NCBI GenBank assembly: GCA_937873305.1 | Contig: CALMOM010000195.1 | Location: forward strand, 1-34,564 | DNA from: an uncultured Terriglobus sp. | GTDB taxonomy: Bacteria; Acidobacteriota; Terriglobia; Terriglobales; Acidobacteriaceae | Length of the DNA: 34,564 nt | Direction: 5' to 3' | Part shown: positions 10,889-19,821 of the stretch, piece after piece | How positions within the stretch are numbered: the first letter of the stretch is position 1 | Layout of the letters: every line of letters begins with the position of its first letter | Translations under genes and position numbers: made by a program | The notes under the pieces: generated by a model | Seen by the model: the letters and a program-made list of their open reading frames with translations, nothing else | Told to the model about the DNA's origin: nothing | The model's database searches: none

Positions 10889-12400
10889 ATGGCGATGACG
10901 CACCCAGTACACAGGCTGAACACAGGCGTGGACGGCCTGGACAACATACTCTCGGGCGGCCTGCCCTCAGGCCAAATGTATCTGCTGGAGGGCGACCCAG
11001 GCACCGGCAAGACCACACTTGCCATGCAGTTCATCAAAGCCGGCATCGCCCGCGGCGAACGCGCGCTGTACGTCACGCTGTCAGAGCCCGCTTCGGAGTT
11101 GCAGGGTTCGGCTCTGTCGCACGGCTGGGATGTTGAGAGCATTCCCATCTCTGAGTTTGTGCCAGAAGAGGCGAGCTTCAACGCGGATCAGCAGTACACC
11201 GTCTTTCACCCCAGCGAAGTGGAATTGGCCAGCACCATCCAGCGGCTGACCACGGAGATCGAAAGGCTCAACCCGGATCGCCTGGTCATCGATTCGCTAT
11301 CAGAGTTGCGGCTGTTGGCCTCCGATGCGATGCGGTACCGGCGCCAACTGCTGGCGCTAAAACAGTTCTTCTCTGGCCGTCAAACCACTGTTCTCATGCT
11401 GGACGACCTCACCGGTGAGACGCGCGATCTGCAACTGCAGAGCATTGCCCACGGCGTCATTCGGCTGGAAAAGCTGCCGCGCTCCTACGGTACGACCCGG
11501 CGGCGCGTGGAGATTCTGAAGCTGCGCGGCTCTACCTTTCGGGAAGGTTTTCACGACTACACCATCCAGCACGGCGGCCTGGTGGTGTACCCGCGCCTGG
11601 TGGCTGCCGAGCACGGGCAGAATTTTGCAGAGGAACGCATCGCCAGCGGCAACGAAGGCCTGGACGCAATGTTTGGTGGGGGAATTGCGCGTGGTTCGTC
11701 CACACTCATGATCGGACCGGCAGGGTGTGGCAAGTCCACCGTGGCCATGCAGTACGCCTACGCCGCTGCCCTGCGCAACGACCGCGCCATTGTGTACGCG
11801 TTTGACGAGGTGCTGCGCACCGCCAAAAGCCGCGTCAAGGCTTTGGGCATGGACGTAGACCGTGTCATTGAAGAAGGGTCGCTGGCCATGTCGCAGGTCG
11901 ACCCGGCAGAGCTGTCGCCGGGCGAGTTCATCCACCAGATCTGCTCAGACGTGAAGGACCGGAATACGCGGGTGGTCGTCATCGACAGCCTCAACGGTCT
12001 TTTGAACTCCATGCCTGGGGAACGGGATGTAATCCTACAGTTGCATGAACTGCTGGCGTACCTGAACCAGAGCGGGGTCGTTACCATCCTGATTCTGGCA
12101 CAGCAGGGGTTAATTGGTACCATGCAGGCACAGCTGGACGTTAGCTATCTGGCCGACACTGTGGTGCTGCTGCGCTACTTTGAGGTGCGCGGGGCCATTC
12201 GGCAGGTCATTTCGGTGCTGAAACAGCGTGTCGGCAGGCACGAACGCTCCCTGCGCGAGCTGCACTTTGGCCCCCGGGGCATTCAGGTTGGCGACCCATT
12301 GCACAGCCTGCAGGGCGTTCTAACCGGTGTGCCTCGGTTCATAAATCCAGAGTCCGCCGGCACGCTCCTGCAACGCGATGGGGAGGAGAACGACTCCTAG
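10889..12400 (+). CDS. KaiC-like double RecA-domain ATPase
   Basis: Tandem RecA-fold ATPase of the KaiC/RadA group, 503 residues, both halves complete. Domain 1: TGVDGLDNILSGGLPSG, Walker A EGDPGTGKTT (34-43), YVTLSE (62-67) and Walker B LVIDS (132-136). Domain 2: GLDAMFGGGIARGS, Walker A GPAGCGKST (276-284), Walker B VVVIDS (362-367). KaiC itself is the core clock ATPase and kinase of cyanobacteria; relatives outside cyanobacteria are widespread, usually lack KaiA, and their role (stress response, signalling) is mostly unproved. No kaiA or kaiB is seen nearby. The start at 10889 is the first Met in frame after an in-frame TGA at 10880. The best Shine-Dalgarno (GGAGGAAAGG) is placed for an out-of-frame ATG at 10876. 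A histidine kinase follows after 27 bases. Confidence 0.9.
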   Translation: MAMTHPVHRLNTGVDGLDNILSGGLPSGQMYLLEGDPGTGKTTLAMQFIKAGIARGERALYVTLSEPASELQGSALSHGWDVESIPISEFVPEEASFNADQQYTVFHPSEVELASTIQRLTTEIERLNPDRLVIDSLSELRLLASDAMRYRRQLLALKQFFSGRQTTVLMLDDLTGETRDLQLQSIAHGVIRLEKLPRSYGTTRRRVEILKLRGSTFREGFHDYTIQHGGLVVYPRLVAAEHGQNFAEERIASGNEGLDAMFGGGIARGSSTLMIGPAGCGKSTVAMQYAYAAALRNDRAIVYAFDEVLRTAKSRVKALGMDVDRVIEEGSLAMSQVDPAELSPGEFIHQICSDVKDRNTRVVVIDSLNGLLNSMPGERDVILQLHELLAYLNQSGVVTILILAQQGLIGTMQAQLDVSYLADTVVLLRYFEVRGAIRQVISVLKQRVGRHERSLRELHFGPRGIQVGDPLHSLQGVLTGVPRFINPESAGTLLQRDGEENDS

Positions 12401-12427
12401 GGAGTAGCAAACTATGGAGTCGGTTGA

Positions 12428-14398
12428 GTGAGCCTTGTAGTCCGAATCATTGCGCCCATCGGTAAGGACGCTGAGATGCTGGTTTCAGCGCTGGCCCAGG
12501 CGGGTATTCCAGCGGAAGTTTGCCCCGATCTTCAGCAGTTTCTCAAAGAACGCACGGACGACCACCTTGGCCCGCTCTTGATGACGGAGGAGGCGCTGAC
12601 TCCGAACCTGATCCAGTTTGTGAGTGAGTACCTGCGGCAGCAGCCCTCCTGGTCGGACCTGCCGATCCTTATTTTGACCACCAGCGGTCGTGAAACGGAG
12701 CGGAGCCGCCGGCTGGAACGCGACCGTCTGCCCCTCGGCAGTCCCGTTCTGCTGGAGCGCCCCATTCGCATGGCCACACTGGTCAGCAGCGTACGCGCAG
12801 CGGTGCGGGCGCGTGGTAGGCAATATGAGGTGCAGAGCACACTGCGAGTGCTGGATCGGACAGCCGCCGAACTGCAGGCAGAGCAAGAGACCCTACGCGC
12901 AATGATCGATAACATGCCTGTGGGCCTGGTGGTTTCTAGCAAGAAGGGTGAAATTCTTCTCGGGAACCGCATGCTTGAAGAAATCTTCCGACACCCTGTC
13001 CTGCCTTCTCAGGATTTTGAGTCGCATGGCGAGTGGGTCTCATTCCACGGGGATGGGCGGCGCGTGAAAGGGGAAGAGTACCCTTTGGCACGGGCGATTC
13101 GTTCAGGCAAGCCAATTCCAGCGGAGGAATATCTGTACCAGCGCGGTGACGGGACCCAGGCGTGGGTACGCTTGTCCGCGGCGCCTGTGCTGGACCGGGC
13201 GGGTGAGGTTACGGGCGGCGTCGTCGCCGTGCTGGATGTGGACGAGGAGCGCAAGGCAGCCAATACCCTGCGTCGCAGCGAGGAGCGTTTTCGCCTTCTC
13301 ATGGAGCGGGCCAGTGTTGGAGTAGCCATCGGCAACCTGCGCGGCGGACTGCTCTACATGAATCCCGCGCTGCTGCAGATGCTGGAGTACACCACTGAAA
13401 ACCTGCATGCGGGCCACGTGCGGCTGGATGAGCTGACGCCCAGGGAGTACAAAGACCTGGATGCGCAGGCCATGCGGCAGTTACAGCAGACCGGCACCGC
13501 GGAGCCCTATCAGAAGGCGCTGCTTAGCCGATCGGGCATGGAGGTTCCGCTACTGGTGGGCGCGGTCCGCATCCCGTCTTCCAGCTCAGCTGTTGCAGAA
13601 GAGGTAGCCTTCTTTATGACGGATCTCCGCTCACAGAAGCAGGCGGAAGCTGCCCTGGTGCAGAGCGAAAAGCTGGCTGCGGTAGGGCGGCTGGCCGCGT
13701 CGATCTCGCATGAGATTAACAATCCGTTGGAGGCGGTGACCAACCTGCTGTACATCGTTCTGAGCGAGCCTCTGCCGGAGGCAGCGCGGGGCTATCTCGA
13801 AATGGCGTCAGAGGAGGTAGCACGTGTCTCGCAGATTGCCGGGCAAACTCTGCGCTTCCATCGCCAGGCAACGCACCCACGCTCGGTCTCGCCGCAGGAC
13901 CTGCTGGACCCGGTGCTGGCGCTGTACCAGGGCCGCATGAACAATGCCCTGGTGACCGCGCGGTCAGAGCACCGGGGGAAACCGCTGTTTGTCTGCTACG
14001 AGGGTGATATACGGCAGGTGCTGAACAATCTAGTGGGCAACGCGATCGATGCCATGCGCGGCAAGGGCACGCTGCGGATTCGAAGCCGCGCCGCCACGCA
14101 CCTGTCCAGCGGTGTGGCGGGTGTTCGTATTACGGTGGCTGACAACGGCCATGGCATGAAGGGGGAGACCGCCCAGCGAATTTTCGAGCCGTTCTATACC
14201 ACCAAGGGCATTCACGGCACCGGCTTGGGGCTATGGATTTCGCACGGCATTGTAGCCAAGCACCACGGATCGCTGGTCGTTCGCAGCCGCATGGCCCAGT
14301 CAGGGGATGGTGGACATTCCAGCGGCACGGTGTTTAGCCTATTTTTGCCTGCGGAGCCTCAGGTCAAGGTAGCGGCATCAAATGCGGCGGCGGCTTAG
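12428..14398 (+). CDS. PAS-domain sensor histidine kinase with receiver-like N-terminus (KaiC partner)
   Basis: Cytoplasmic two-component kinase of 656 residues without membrane helices. Order: a receiver-like domain (about 3-128, VVRIIAPIGKDAEMLVSALA) in which the position where I expect the phospho-acceptor Asp reads LLMTEEALT, so it is probably a pseudo-receiver; a coiled linker; two PAS domains (about 153-272 and 284-402); HisKA with H428 in ISHEINNPLEA; and an HATPase with N538 (NLVGNAIDAM), G1 DNGHGM (572-577) and G2 HGTGLGL (596-602). All kinase residues are intact. The start is a GTG at 12428 with GGAG eight bases upstream; an ATG at 12414 runs into a stop at once. With 27 bases to the KaiC-like gene, co-transcription is likely. 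No response regulator gene is adjacent. Confidence 0.92.
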   Translation: MSLVVRIIAPIGKDAEMLVSALAQAGIPAEVCPDLQQFLKERTDDHLGPLLMTEEALTPNLIQFVSEYLRQQPSWSDLPILILTTSGRETERSRRLERDRLPLGSPVLLERPIRMATLVSSVRAAVRARGRQYEVQSTLRVLDRTAAELQAEQETLRAMIDNMPVGLVVSSKKGEILLGNRMLEEIFRHPVLPSQDFESHGEWVSFHGDGRRVKGEEYPLARAIRSGKPIPAEEYLYQRGDGTQAWVRLSAAPVLDRAGEVTGGVVAVLDVDEERKAANTLRRSEERFRLLMERASVGVAIGNLRGGLLYMNPALLQMLEYTTENLHAGHVRLDELTPREYKDLDAQAMRQLQQTGTAEPYQKALLSRSGMEVPLLVGAVRIPSSSSAVAEEVAFFMTDLRSQKQAEAALVQSEKLAAVGRLAASISHEINNPLEAVTNLLYIVLSEPLPEAARGYLEMASEEVARVSQIAGQTLRFHRQATHPRSVSPQDLLDPVLALYQGRMNNALVTARSEHRGKPLFVCYEGDIRQVLNNLVGNAIDAMRGKGTLRIRSRAATHLSSGVAGVRITVADNGHGMKGETAQRIFEPFYTTKGIHGTGLGLWISHGIVAKHHGSLVVRSRMAQSGDGGHSSGTVFSLFLPAEPQVKVAASNAAAA

Positions 14399-14658
14399 CT
14401 GACGATCAGATAAGCCTGAAGGTCAATTCTTTGCTGCTTGCGGCGAGAAGCTGAAGGCTAGCATTCTGTGTTATAAGTTCAAGCCTTTAGCCTACGGAAA
14501 GCATCACTTTTCGTGTGCTAAAACGGGATTTTAAGCAGCGAAACGTGACTGGAAGGCACCCCAAAGCATGTTTCGTCGCCGCTAAATCCTGCAACGTACA
14601 CCTTTACACGCGCATTCTCTACGATTAAGTCGGACTCTAGCTAACGAATACGAACGGT

Positions 14659-15354
14659 TCAGCTTTTCGCATCCTGATAGTGGCCAATATGGTCGTAAAT
14701 CGCCTTCGGGAACTCCAGGTTTCGGTAGAGATTGCCGCTGTCAGGATCGTGCGGATCGATGAACTGGAACTCCTGCTCTGCCTGCCACTGCAGCAGACGC
14801 TCGCGGCGCGGTGGGCTGTAGTCCCGGCCCTCCACCTGGTGCAGCATGGTCCCGGCCTGCTCTTCCGAGCAGTCGCCGTCTTTGCAGAGCCATGACACAA
14901 CTTCTGCATGCGGCATAAAGTGCCGAGCCACCATGGCAAAGGTCAGCCGGCCATAGTGGCCAATATCTTTGCCCGCGTTAAGCGAATCCAGCAGGTGCGC
15001 CATCATGGGGTCCTTGCGCAGTTCCTCTTCGCCACCAAGGCCCACTTCAGTCTCGGCGGAGCCACGCTCCGTGGCGGCCTGCGGATAGCCGTCAGGCGCG
15101 TTGGCGGCTGTGTTCGGAGACGGCGGCTGTTTGAGGTCATCCGCATAGACGGTGCCACCTTCTTCGCTGGGGGTGGCACTTGGCGTAGCGGCAGAATGTT
15201 GGGTTGAAGTGTACACACCAGTCGGGTTGCCCTGCGACTTCAGCTTGGCCAATTCCGCTTCTGCCTGCTCCGCGCGTTCCTGCATGGCGCGTAAGGCCTG
15301 TGAGGCCTCATCCGTAATCACCGGCTGATCGAATTCCAAGGTTCGCTCCGACAT
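14659..15354 (-). CDS. Conserved hypothetical protein with disordered middle
   Basis: Function unknown. From the ATG at 15354 (GAGGA upstream; the frame reaches back to 15396) the protein has 231 residues and no signal peptide or membrane helix. It shows three parts: an N-terminal amphipathic helix (ALRAMQERAEQAEAELAKLK), a Ser/Thr/Pro/Gly-rich low-complexity stretch of roughly 75 residues, and a compact C-terminal half with FAMVARHFMPHAEVVSWLCK, a Cys-containing CKDGDCSEEQ, YSPPRRERLLQWQAEQEF and DPDSGNLYRNLEFP. I recall no enzyme motif matching these. It converges with the histidine kinase gene over a 260-base gap and is divergent from sucA. Confidence 0.75.
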   Translation of the reverse strand: MSERTLEFDQPVITDEASQALRAMQERAEQAEAELAKLKSQGNPTGVYTSTQHSAATPSATPSEEGGTVYADDLKQPPSPNTAANAPDGYPQAATERGSAETEVGLGGEEELRKDPMMAHLLDSLNAGKDIGHYGRLTFAMVARHFMPHAEVVSWLCKDGDCSEEQAGTMLHQVEGRDYSPPRRERLLQWQAEQEFQFIDPHDPDSGNLYRNLEFPKAIYDHIGHYQDAKS

Positions 15355-15546
15355 GGCACCATCCTCACTTCGCTGTTTCTTCGCTTCTGGGGACATGAGA
15401 CGCAGGTGTGTCTTGGAGCGTTGCTCTGCCTCTCCTATTCAGTGACAGACCATACGAATACCGAACGACTCGGTGAGCAGGCGCACATTTACGTTTCGGC
15501 GGCTCCTGCCGCAAAGGACTATCCTCAAATACGGATCTGAGGGTGT

Positions 15547-18063
15547 ATGGCAACGAAGGCAAACGCACGCGGCAAGGCAGGCAGTTCACAAGCGGCAGCG
15601 CTGGCGGAGGCAGCCGAAAACCAGCAGCTGCGCACTGAGGTGTTCGAGATTTTTCGCCGCTGGGGCTACCTGCAGGCCACGCTCGATCCGCTGAAGCAAT
15701 ACCTGCCCGCAGAACCGTTCCCCATTGACTTGCCTGAGGGGTCTGACAGCATCGCAGAAGAGGCGCGTCGCTACTACTGCGGCAACATCGCTCTGGAGTT
15801 TTCACATATCGCATCGCCCGAGCGCCGCGAGTGGCTGCAGGCAAAGATGGAGCAGACGCCGCAGGAAAGCAAGGCACAGCAGGCATACACGCTGACTGGG
15901 CTCATCAAGGCTGACCTGTTTGAAGGCACCATTCAGCAGCGATACCTGGGCACCAAGCGCTTTTCGCTGGAGGGCCTGACCGCGCTCATCCCGTTCCTGG
16001 ACCGTGTGTTTGAAGTGAGCGCCGCGCACGGGGTGGAACGCTGCAACTTTGCCATGAGCCATCGCGGTCGGCTGAATGTGATGGTGAACACGGTGGGCCG
16101 CAGCGCTGCCGACATCTTTACCAAGTTTGAAGACGTGGACCCGCGCAGCCATCTGGGCGGCGGCGACGTGAAATACCACCAGGGCGCGACCGGCACCTAC
16201 ACCGCGCCCGACGGCAAGAAGGTCGCGCTGCACCTGGCCTCCAATCCGTCGCACCTGGAGGCCGCCGACCCCGTCGTGATGGGCCGTGCGCGTGCCCGCC
16301 AGGTGCGCCTGGGTGAGGATGGCCCGAAGAAAGTGCTGCCGCTCATCATCCACGGCGACGCGGCCTTTGCAGGGCAGGGTATCTGGGCAGAGACGCTGGT
16401 ACTGGCCACCATCCACGGCTACAACGTGGGCGGGACCATCCAGGTGGTCGTGAATAACCTGCTCGGATTTACGGCAGAGCCGCTGGAGTCGAACTCCTCG
16501 CGCTTTGCCACGGACATGGCCAAGCGCCTGCCCATCCCCATCTTCCACGTGAACGCGGAAGACCCGGATGCAGTCGTGCGTGTTGCCGGCATCGCCGCGG
16601 AGTACCGCGCGACCTTTGGCTCTGACGTAGTCATAGACCTGATCGGCTACCGCCGCCACGGCCACTCTGAGGTGGACGACCCAACCGTGACGCAGCCGCG
16701 CCGCTACGCACGCATCAAGGAAACAGCACCGCTCTACAAGAGCTATGCGCAGCGCATCGGCGTGGATGCGAGTGCGGAAATCAAGCAGGTCGCGGACCAA
16801 TTCCTGGCGGACCAGGCACATGGAAAAGAGGCGGAACACCCGCCAGTGTTGAGCGAGCTGCCAGCGTATTGGAACAACTACCAGGGCGGCTACTTGCCTG
16901 CGCTGGATCCGTCTGTGACCGGGCTGCCTGCTGACGAAATCAAGCGACTGGTAGGTTTGCTCACGACCTACCCGGACGACTTCAATAATCATCCCAAGAT
17001 CAAGGCTTTGCTGAAGCAGCGCGAAGAAATGGGCGCGGGGACCAAGCCGTTCGACTACGGCACGGCAGAGCTCGTGGCATACGCCTCCTTGCTGGAGAAA
17101 GGCACGCCTGTTCGCCTGTCCGGACAGGATTCGCAGCGCGGCACCTTCAACCAGCGCCACTCGTTCTTTACCGACACGGAGACGGAAAAGCGCTGGTCAC
17201 CGCTGCAACACCTTGCGCCTGAGCAGGGCCGGTTTGAGGCCTATAACAGCATGTTGAGCGAAGCCGCGGTGCTGGGCTTCGAGTATGGCTACTCGCGCGA
17301 CTACCCGGAGACGCTGACGCTGTGGGAGGCGCAGTTCGGCGACTTCGCCAACGGCGCGCAGATCATCATCGACCAGTTCATCGCGGCGGGCGAAGCGAAG
17401 TGGGGTTTGTACAGCGGCGTGGTGCTGCTGCTGCCGCACGGCTATGAAGGCCAGGGGCCAGAGCACTCGTCCGCACGCATCGAGCGGTACCTGCAACTGT
17501 GCGCGACCGACAACATGATTGTGGCGCAGCCCTCAAACGCGGCGCAGTACTTTCATCTGCTGCGACGGCAGGCCCTGTCAAAGTACCGCAAGCCGCTGAT
17601 CGTCTTTACGCCCAAGAGCATGTTGCGCCACCCGGACGCAAGCTCTTCGCTTGCTGCCTTCGGCACGGAGCGCTTCCAGAGCGTAATTGCGGATGCCGAG
17701 GCCAAGGACGTGAAGCGCATCCTGGTGTGCAGCGGCAAGATCGGGCATAACCTGCGTGTGGAGCGTGCGAAGCGCGGCGACTTCTCAAAGGCCATCATCT
17801 TCATCGAGCAGCTGTACCCCTGGCCTGGTGAAGCACTGGAAGCCGTGCTGGCGCAGTACCCGGACGCAGAGGAGATCGTGTGGGTGCAAGAAGAGCCGGC
17901 CAACATGGGCGCGCTGACCTTTGCGCTGCCGCTGCTGAAGCGCAACGCAGGCAGCCGCCGCGTGCTCAGCATCAAGCGTTCCGCCGCTGCCAGTCCGGCG
18001 ACGGGTTCGGCCAAGGCGCATGAATTGGAAGAGAAGGCTTTGATCGACTATGCGCTGCGGTAA
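15547..18063 (+). CDS. sucA: 2-oxoglutarate dehydrogenase E1 component
   Basis: Thiamine-diphosphate-dependent decarboxylase that starts the 2-oxoglutarate dehydrogenase reaction of the citric acid cycle, passing a succinyl group to the lipoyl E2. It has 838 residues, against 933 in E. coli, with the difference mostly in the N-terminal region. Matches: MSHRGRLNVMVN (170-181), GDVKYHQGATG (207-215), ASNPSHLEAADPVVMG, thiamine-diphosphate motif HGDAAFAGQG (269-278) with NNLLGFT (303-309), GYRRHGHSEVDDPTVTQP, and transketolase-like central and C-terminal domains (GTFNQRHS, EAQFGDFANGAQ, QPSNAAQYFHLLRRQ, WVQEEPANMGA). GAGGG precedes the ATG. The E2 and E3 genes are not adjacent, so the complex is encoded at scattered loci. 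Confidence 0.96.
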   Translation: MATKANARGKAGSSQAAALAEAAENQQLRTEVFEIFRRWGYLQATLDPLKQYLPAEPFPIDLPEGSDSIAEEARRYYCGNIALEFSHIASPERREWLQAKMEQTPQESKAQQAYTLTGLIKADLFEGTIQQRYLGTKRFSLEGLTALIPFLDRVFEVSAAHGVERCNFAMSHRGRLNVMVNTVGRSAADIFTKFEDVDPRSHLGGGDVKYHQGATGTYTAPDGKKVALHLASNPSHLEAADPVVMGRARARQVRLGEDGPKKVLPLIIHGDAAFAGQGIWAETLVLATIHGYNVGGTIQVVVNNLLGFTAEPLESNSSRFATDMAKRLPIPIFHVNAEDPDAVVRVAGIAAEYRATFGSDVVIDLIGYRRHGHSEVDDPTVTQPRRYARIKETAPLYKSYAQRIGVDASAEIKQVADQFLADQAHGKEAEHPPVLSELPAYWNNYQGGYLPALDPSVTGLPADEIKRLVGLLTTYPDDFNNHPKIKALLKQREEMGAGTKPFDYGTAELVAYASLLEKGTPVRLSGQDSQRGTFNQRHSFFTDTETEKRWSPLQHLAPEQGRFEAYNSMLSEAAVLGFEYGYSRDYPETLTLWEAQFGDFANGAQIIIDQFIAAGEAKWGLYSGVVLLLPHGYEGQGPEHSSARIERYLQLCATDNMIVAQPSNAAQYFHLLRRQALSKYRKPLIVFTPKSMLRHPDASSSLAAFGTERFQSVIADAEAKDVKRILVCSGKIGHNLRVERAKRGDFSKAIIFIEQLYPWPGEALEAVLAQYPDAEEIVWVQEEPANMGALTFALPLLKRNAGSRRVLSIKRSAAASPATGSAKAHELEEKALIDYALR

Positions 18064-18131
18064 AGGGAGTCGTGACCTCGTCATTGATGTCACTGGCTGC
18101 TCGATGTAACGTGCAAATACAGGGAGGCACA

Positions 18132-18323
18132 ATGCGAGTCACGTAGACATACCGCAGGAGCAACTGGACCGCCTTGATGACCTGCAAAAGGAATGCAGCA
18201 CCAGCCGTGAGCAGTTGGTGAGCCAGGCACTGGCGGCTTACCTGCCGCCACCCAAGAGGCCGTGTTGAAGACGGCATGGCTTTCCAGGATCGCATGCGTC
18301 GTGAATGGGACCGTGCAGAGTGA
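18132..18323 (+). pseudogene. Decayed ribbon-helix-helix antitoxin gene (vapB-like)
   Basis: A GGGAGG ribosome binding site and ATG at 18132 start MRVT, then a TAG at 18144 stops it. If one base lost near 18143 is restored, the frame reads VDIPQEQLDRLDDLQKECST then SREQLVSQALAAYLPPPKRP, the standard opening of ribbon-helix-helix antitoxins. A one-base gain near 18262 returns to the first frame, which ends EDGMAFQDRMRREWDRAE at 18323. The loss and gain cancel, so the total length (63 residues) is preserved but the product is not made. It is followed after eight bases by the PIN-toxin remnant. The reconstruction is mine, based on frames directly readable here. Confidence 0.75.
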
Positions 18324-18331
18324 ACAGTGGC

Positions 18332-18704
18332 ATGGTGCTGCTAGATACGAATATTCTGATCGATCTGGTTGGCGGGGAGCAGCAGACGCTTGCGCACTTA
18401 GCCATGGAGGATGGCTTTGCCATAAGCCGGGTCACATGGATTGAGGTCTTGACTGGATTGCGGCCCGAAGAAGAGCCGGTTCTCAGGGATGTTTTGAGCA
18501 GTACCTCCATACTGGAAGATTTCTGCAGAGATCGCCCAGCGAACGATTCAATTGCGCCGAAGTACCAAACTCAAATTGGCAGACGCGCTCATCTATGCCA
18601 CTGCGCTTGAGCATGGCATGACGATGTTTACCCGCAACACTAGGGACTTTCCATCCGACTGGCCGGGCGTATACATTCCCTATTCACTTCAGAGACTGAA
18701 TTAG
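18332..18704 (+). pseudogene. Frameshifted PIN-domain toxin gene (vapC-like)
   Basis: The ATG at 18332 opens MVLLDTNILIDL, with the first catalytic Asp of PIN ribonucleases, followed by SRVTWIEVLTGL with the acidic second site. Around 18521-18527 the homology leaves this frame; skipping one base continues as EIAQRTIQLRRSTKLKLADA, then LIYATALEHGMTMFTRNTRDF with the third and fourth acidic sites, ending at a TAG at 18702-18704. As read, the first frame runs on to 18610 with an unrelated tail, so active toxin is unlikely. All four PIN acidic positions survive across the two frames, so the break may be recent. It pairs with the antitoxin remnant just upstream. Confidence 0.8.
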
Positions 18705-18750
18705 AGCGTCTGCTCATCTGTTGCGCCCACCCTTGGGTACACTCAATGGC

Positions 18751-19779
18751 ATGAAGGCCGTTGGCTATCGCACTCCTTTGCCGATTGACGACCCGGAAGC
18801 GCTGCTCGATATCGATCTGCCTGACCCCATCGCCCGCGACCGTGATCTGCTGGTCGAGGTTCGGGCCATCTCCGTCAACCCGGTGGATGCCAAGCAGCGC
18901 CTACGTGCGCGGCCCGATGCTGGGCAAGAGTACAAGGTGCTCGGATACGACTGCGCCGGTGTGGTGGTGGGCGTGGGCAAGCTGACGTCGCTCTTTAAGA
19001 AGGGCGACGAGGTGTACTACGCCGGGTGTATCGCACGGCAGGGCTGCAACGCACAGTTGCACACGGTGGATGAGCGCATTGTTGCGCACAAGCCGAAGTC
19101 GCTGTCGTTTGCAGAGGCCGCAGCCATGCCGTTAACCAGCCTAACTGCGTTTGAACTGCTGTTTGATCGCTTTGGCGCGGACCGGCGTGTGACCTACAAC
19201 GCGCCGCGCAAGGGTTCCATCCTCATCATTGGCGCGGCGGGTGGCGTGGGGTCCATGCTTATCCAGCTGGCCTCGCACCTGACGCCGCTGACAGTGGTGG
19301 CGACCGCGTCGCGTCCAGAGACGACGGAGTGGTGCCAGTACCTGGGCGCGCACTATGTGATCGATCATCACCGCGACATTCGCACGCAGATGCAGGAGCT
19401 TGGCCTGGGCGAGGCAGAGTTCATCACGCTGCTGAGCGCGACGGACACGCACTACCCCGGCATCGCGGAATTGCTGGCGCCGCAGGGTAAGATTGGCATC
19501 ATTGACGACCCGCAGAAGCCGGTGGATGCGCGCGTGCTGAAGCGGAAGTCAGGCACGCTGTGCTGGGAATTTATGTTCACGCGCAGCTACTTTGAGACAC
19601 CGGATATTCTGCGGCAGCACGACTCACTGACGGAGGTGTCGCGCCTGGTGGACCTCGGCACGCTGCGGACAACGATCACCAGCAACTACGGCGTGATCAA
19701 CGCGGCCAACCTGAAGACGGCGCACGCCTGGATTGAGAGCGGGCGAGCGCTGGGCAAGATTGTGTTGGAGGGCTGGTAA
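18751..19779 (+). CDS. Zinc-type alcohol dehydrogenase-like reductase (MDR family)
   Basis: Medium-chain dehydrogenase/reductase, 342 residues from the ATG at 18751; the frame extends to a TTG at 18721. The N-terminal GroES-like domain has DLLVEVRAISVNPVDAKQR and VLGYDCAGVVVGVG, and the Rossmann domain has GAAGGVGSML (161-170), a nucleotide-binding loop typical of NADPH-using quinone-oxidoreductase-like members. The Cys/His ligands of true zinc alcohol dehydrogenases are not evident, so despite the family name it is probably zinc-free and reduces a quinone or enone. The start has no strong ribosome binding site. It converges with the MFS gene over a 42-base gap. Confidence 0.88.
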   Translation: MKAVGYRTPLPIDDPEALLDIDLPDPIARDRDLLVEVRAISVNPVDAKQRLRARPDAGQEYKVLGYDCAGVVVGVGKLTSLFKKGDEVYYAGCIARQGCNAQLHTVDERIVAHKPKSLSFAEAAAMPLTSLTAFELLFDRFGADRRVTYNAPRKGSILIIGAAGGVGSMLIQLASHLTPLTVVATASRPETTEWCQYLGAHYVIDHHRDIRTQMQELGLGEAEFITLLSATDTHYPGIAELLAPQGKIGIIDDPQKPVDARVLKRKSGTLCWEFMFTRSYFETPDILRQHDSLTEVSRLVDLGTLRTTITSNYGVINAANLKTAHAWIESGRALGKIVLEGW

Positions 19780-19821
19780 GTACCCTGCCTTTGCATGCTT
19801 CGCGTCCTCTGCGTTCTGCTT

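Noticed and set aside
14399..14658. Possible hairpins between the histidine kinase gene and the convergent hypothetical gene
   Set aside because: Complementary stretches are short and imperfect and no T-run follows; I could not support a terminator.
15802..17160. 452-residue open frame antisense to sucA
   Set aside because: It lies entirely inside the sucA gene on the other strand, has no family motifs and follows from the GC-rich codon third positions; sucA is certain.
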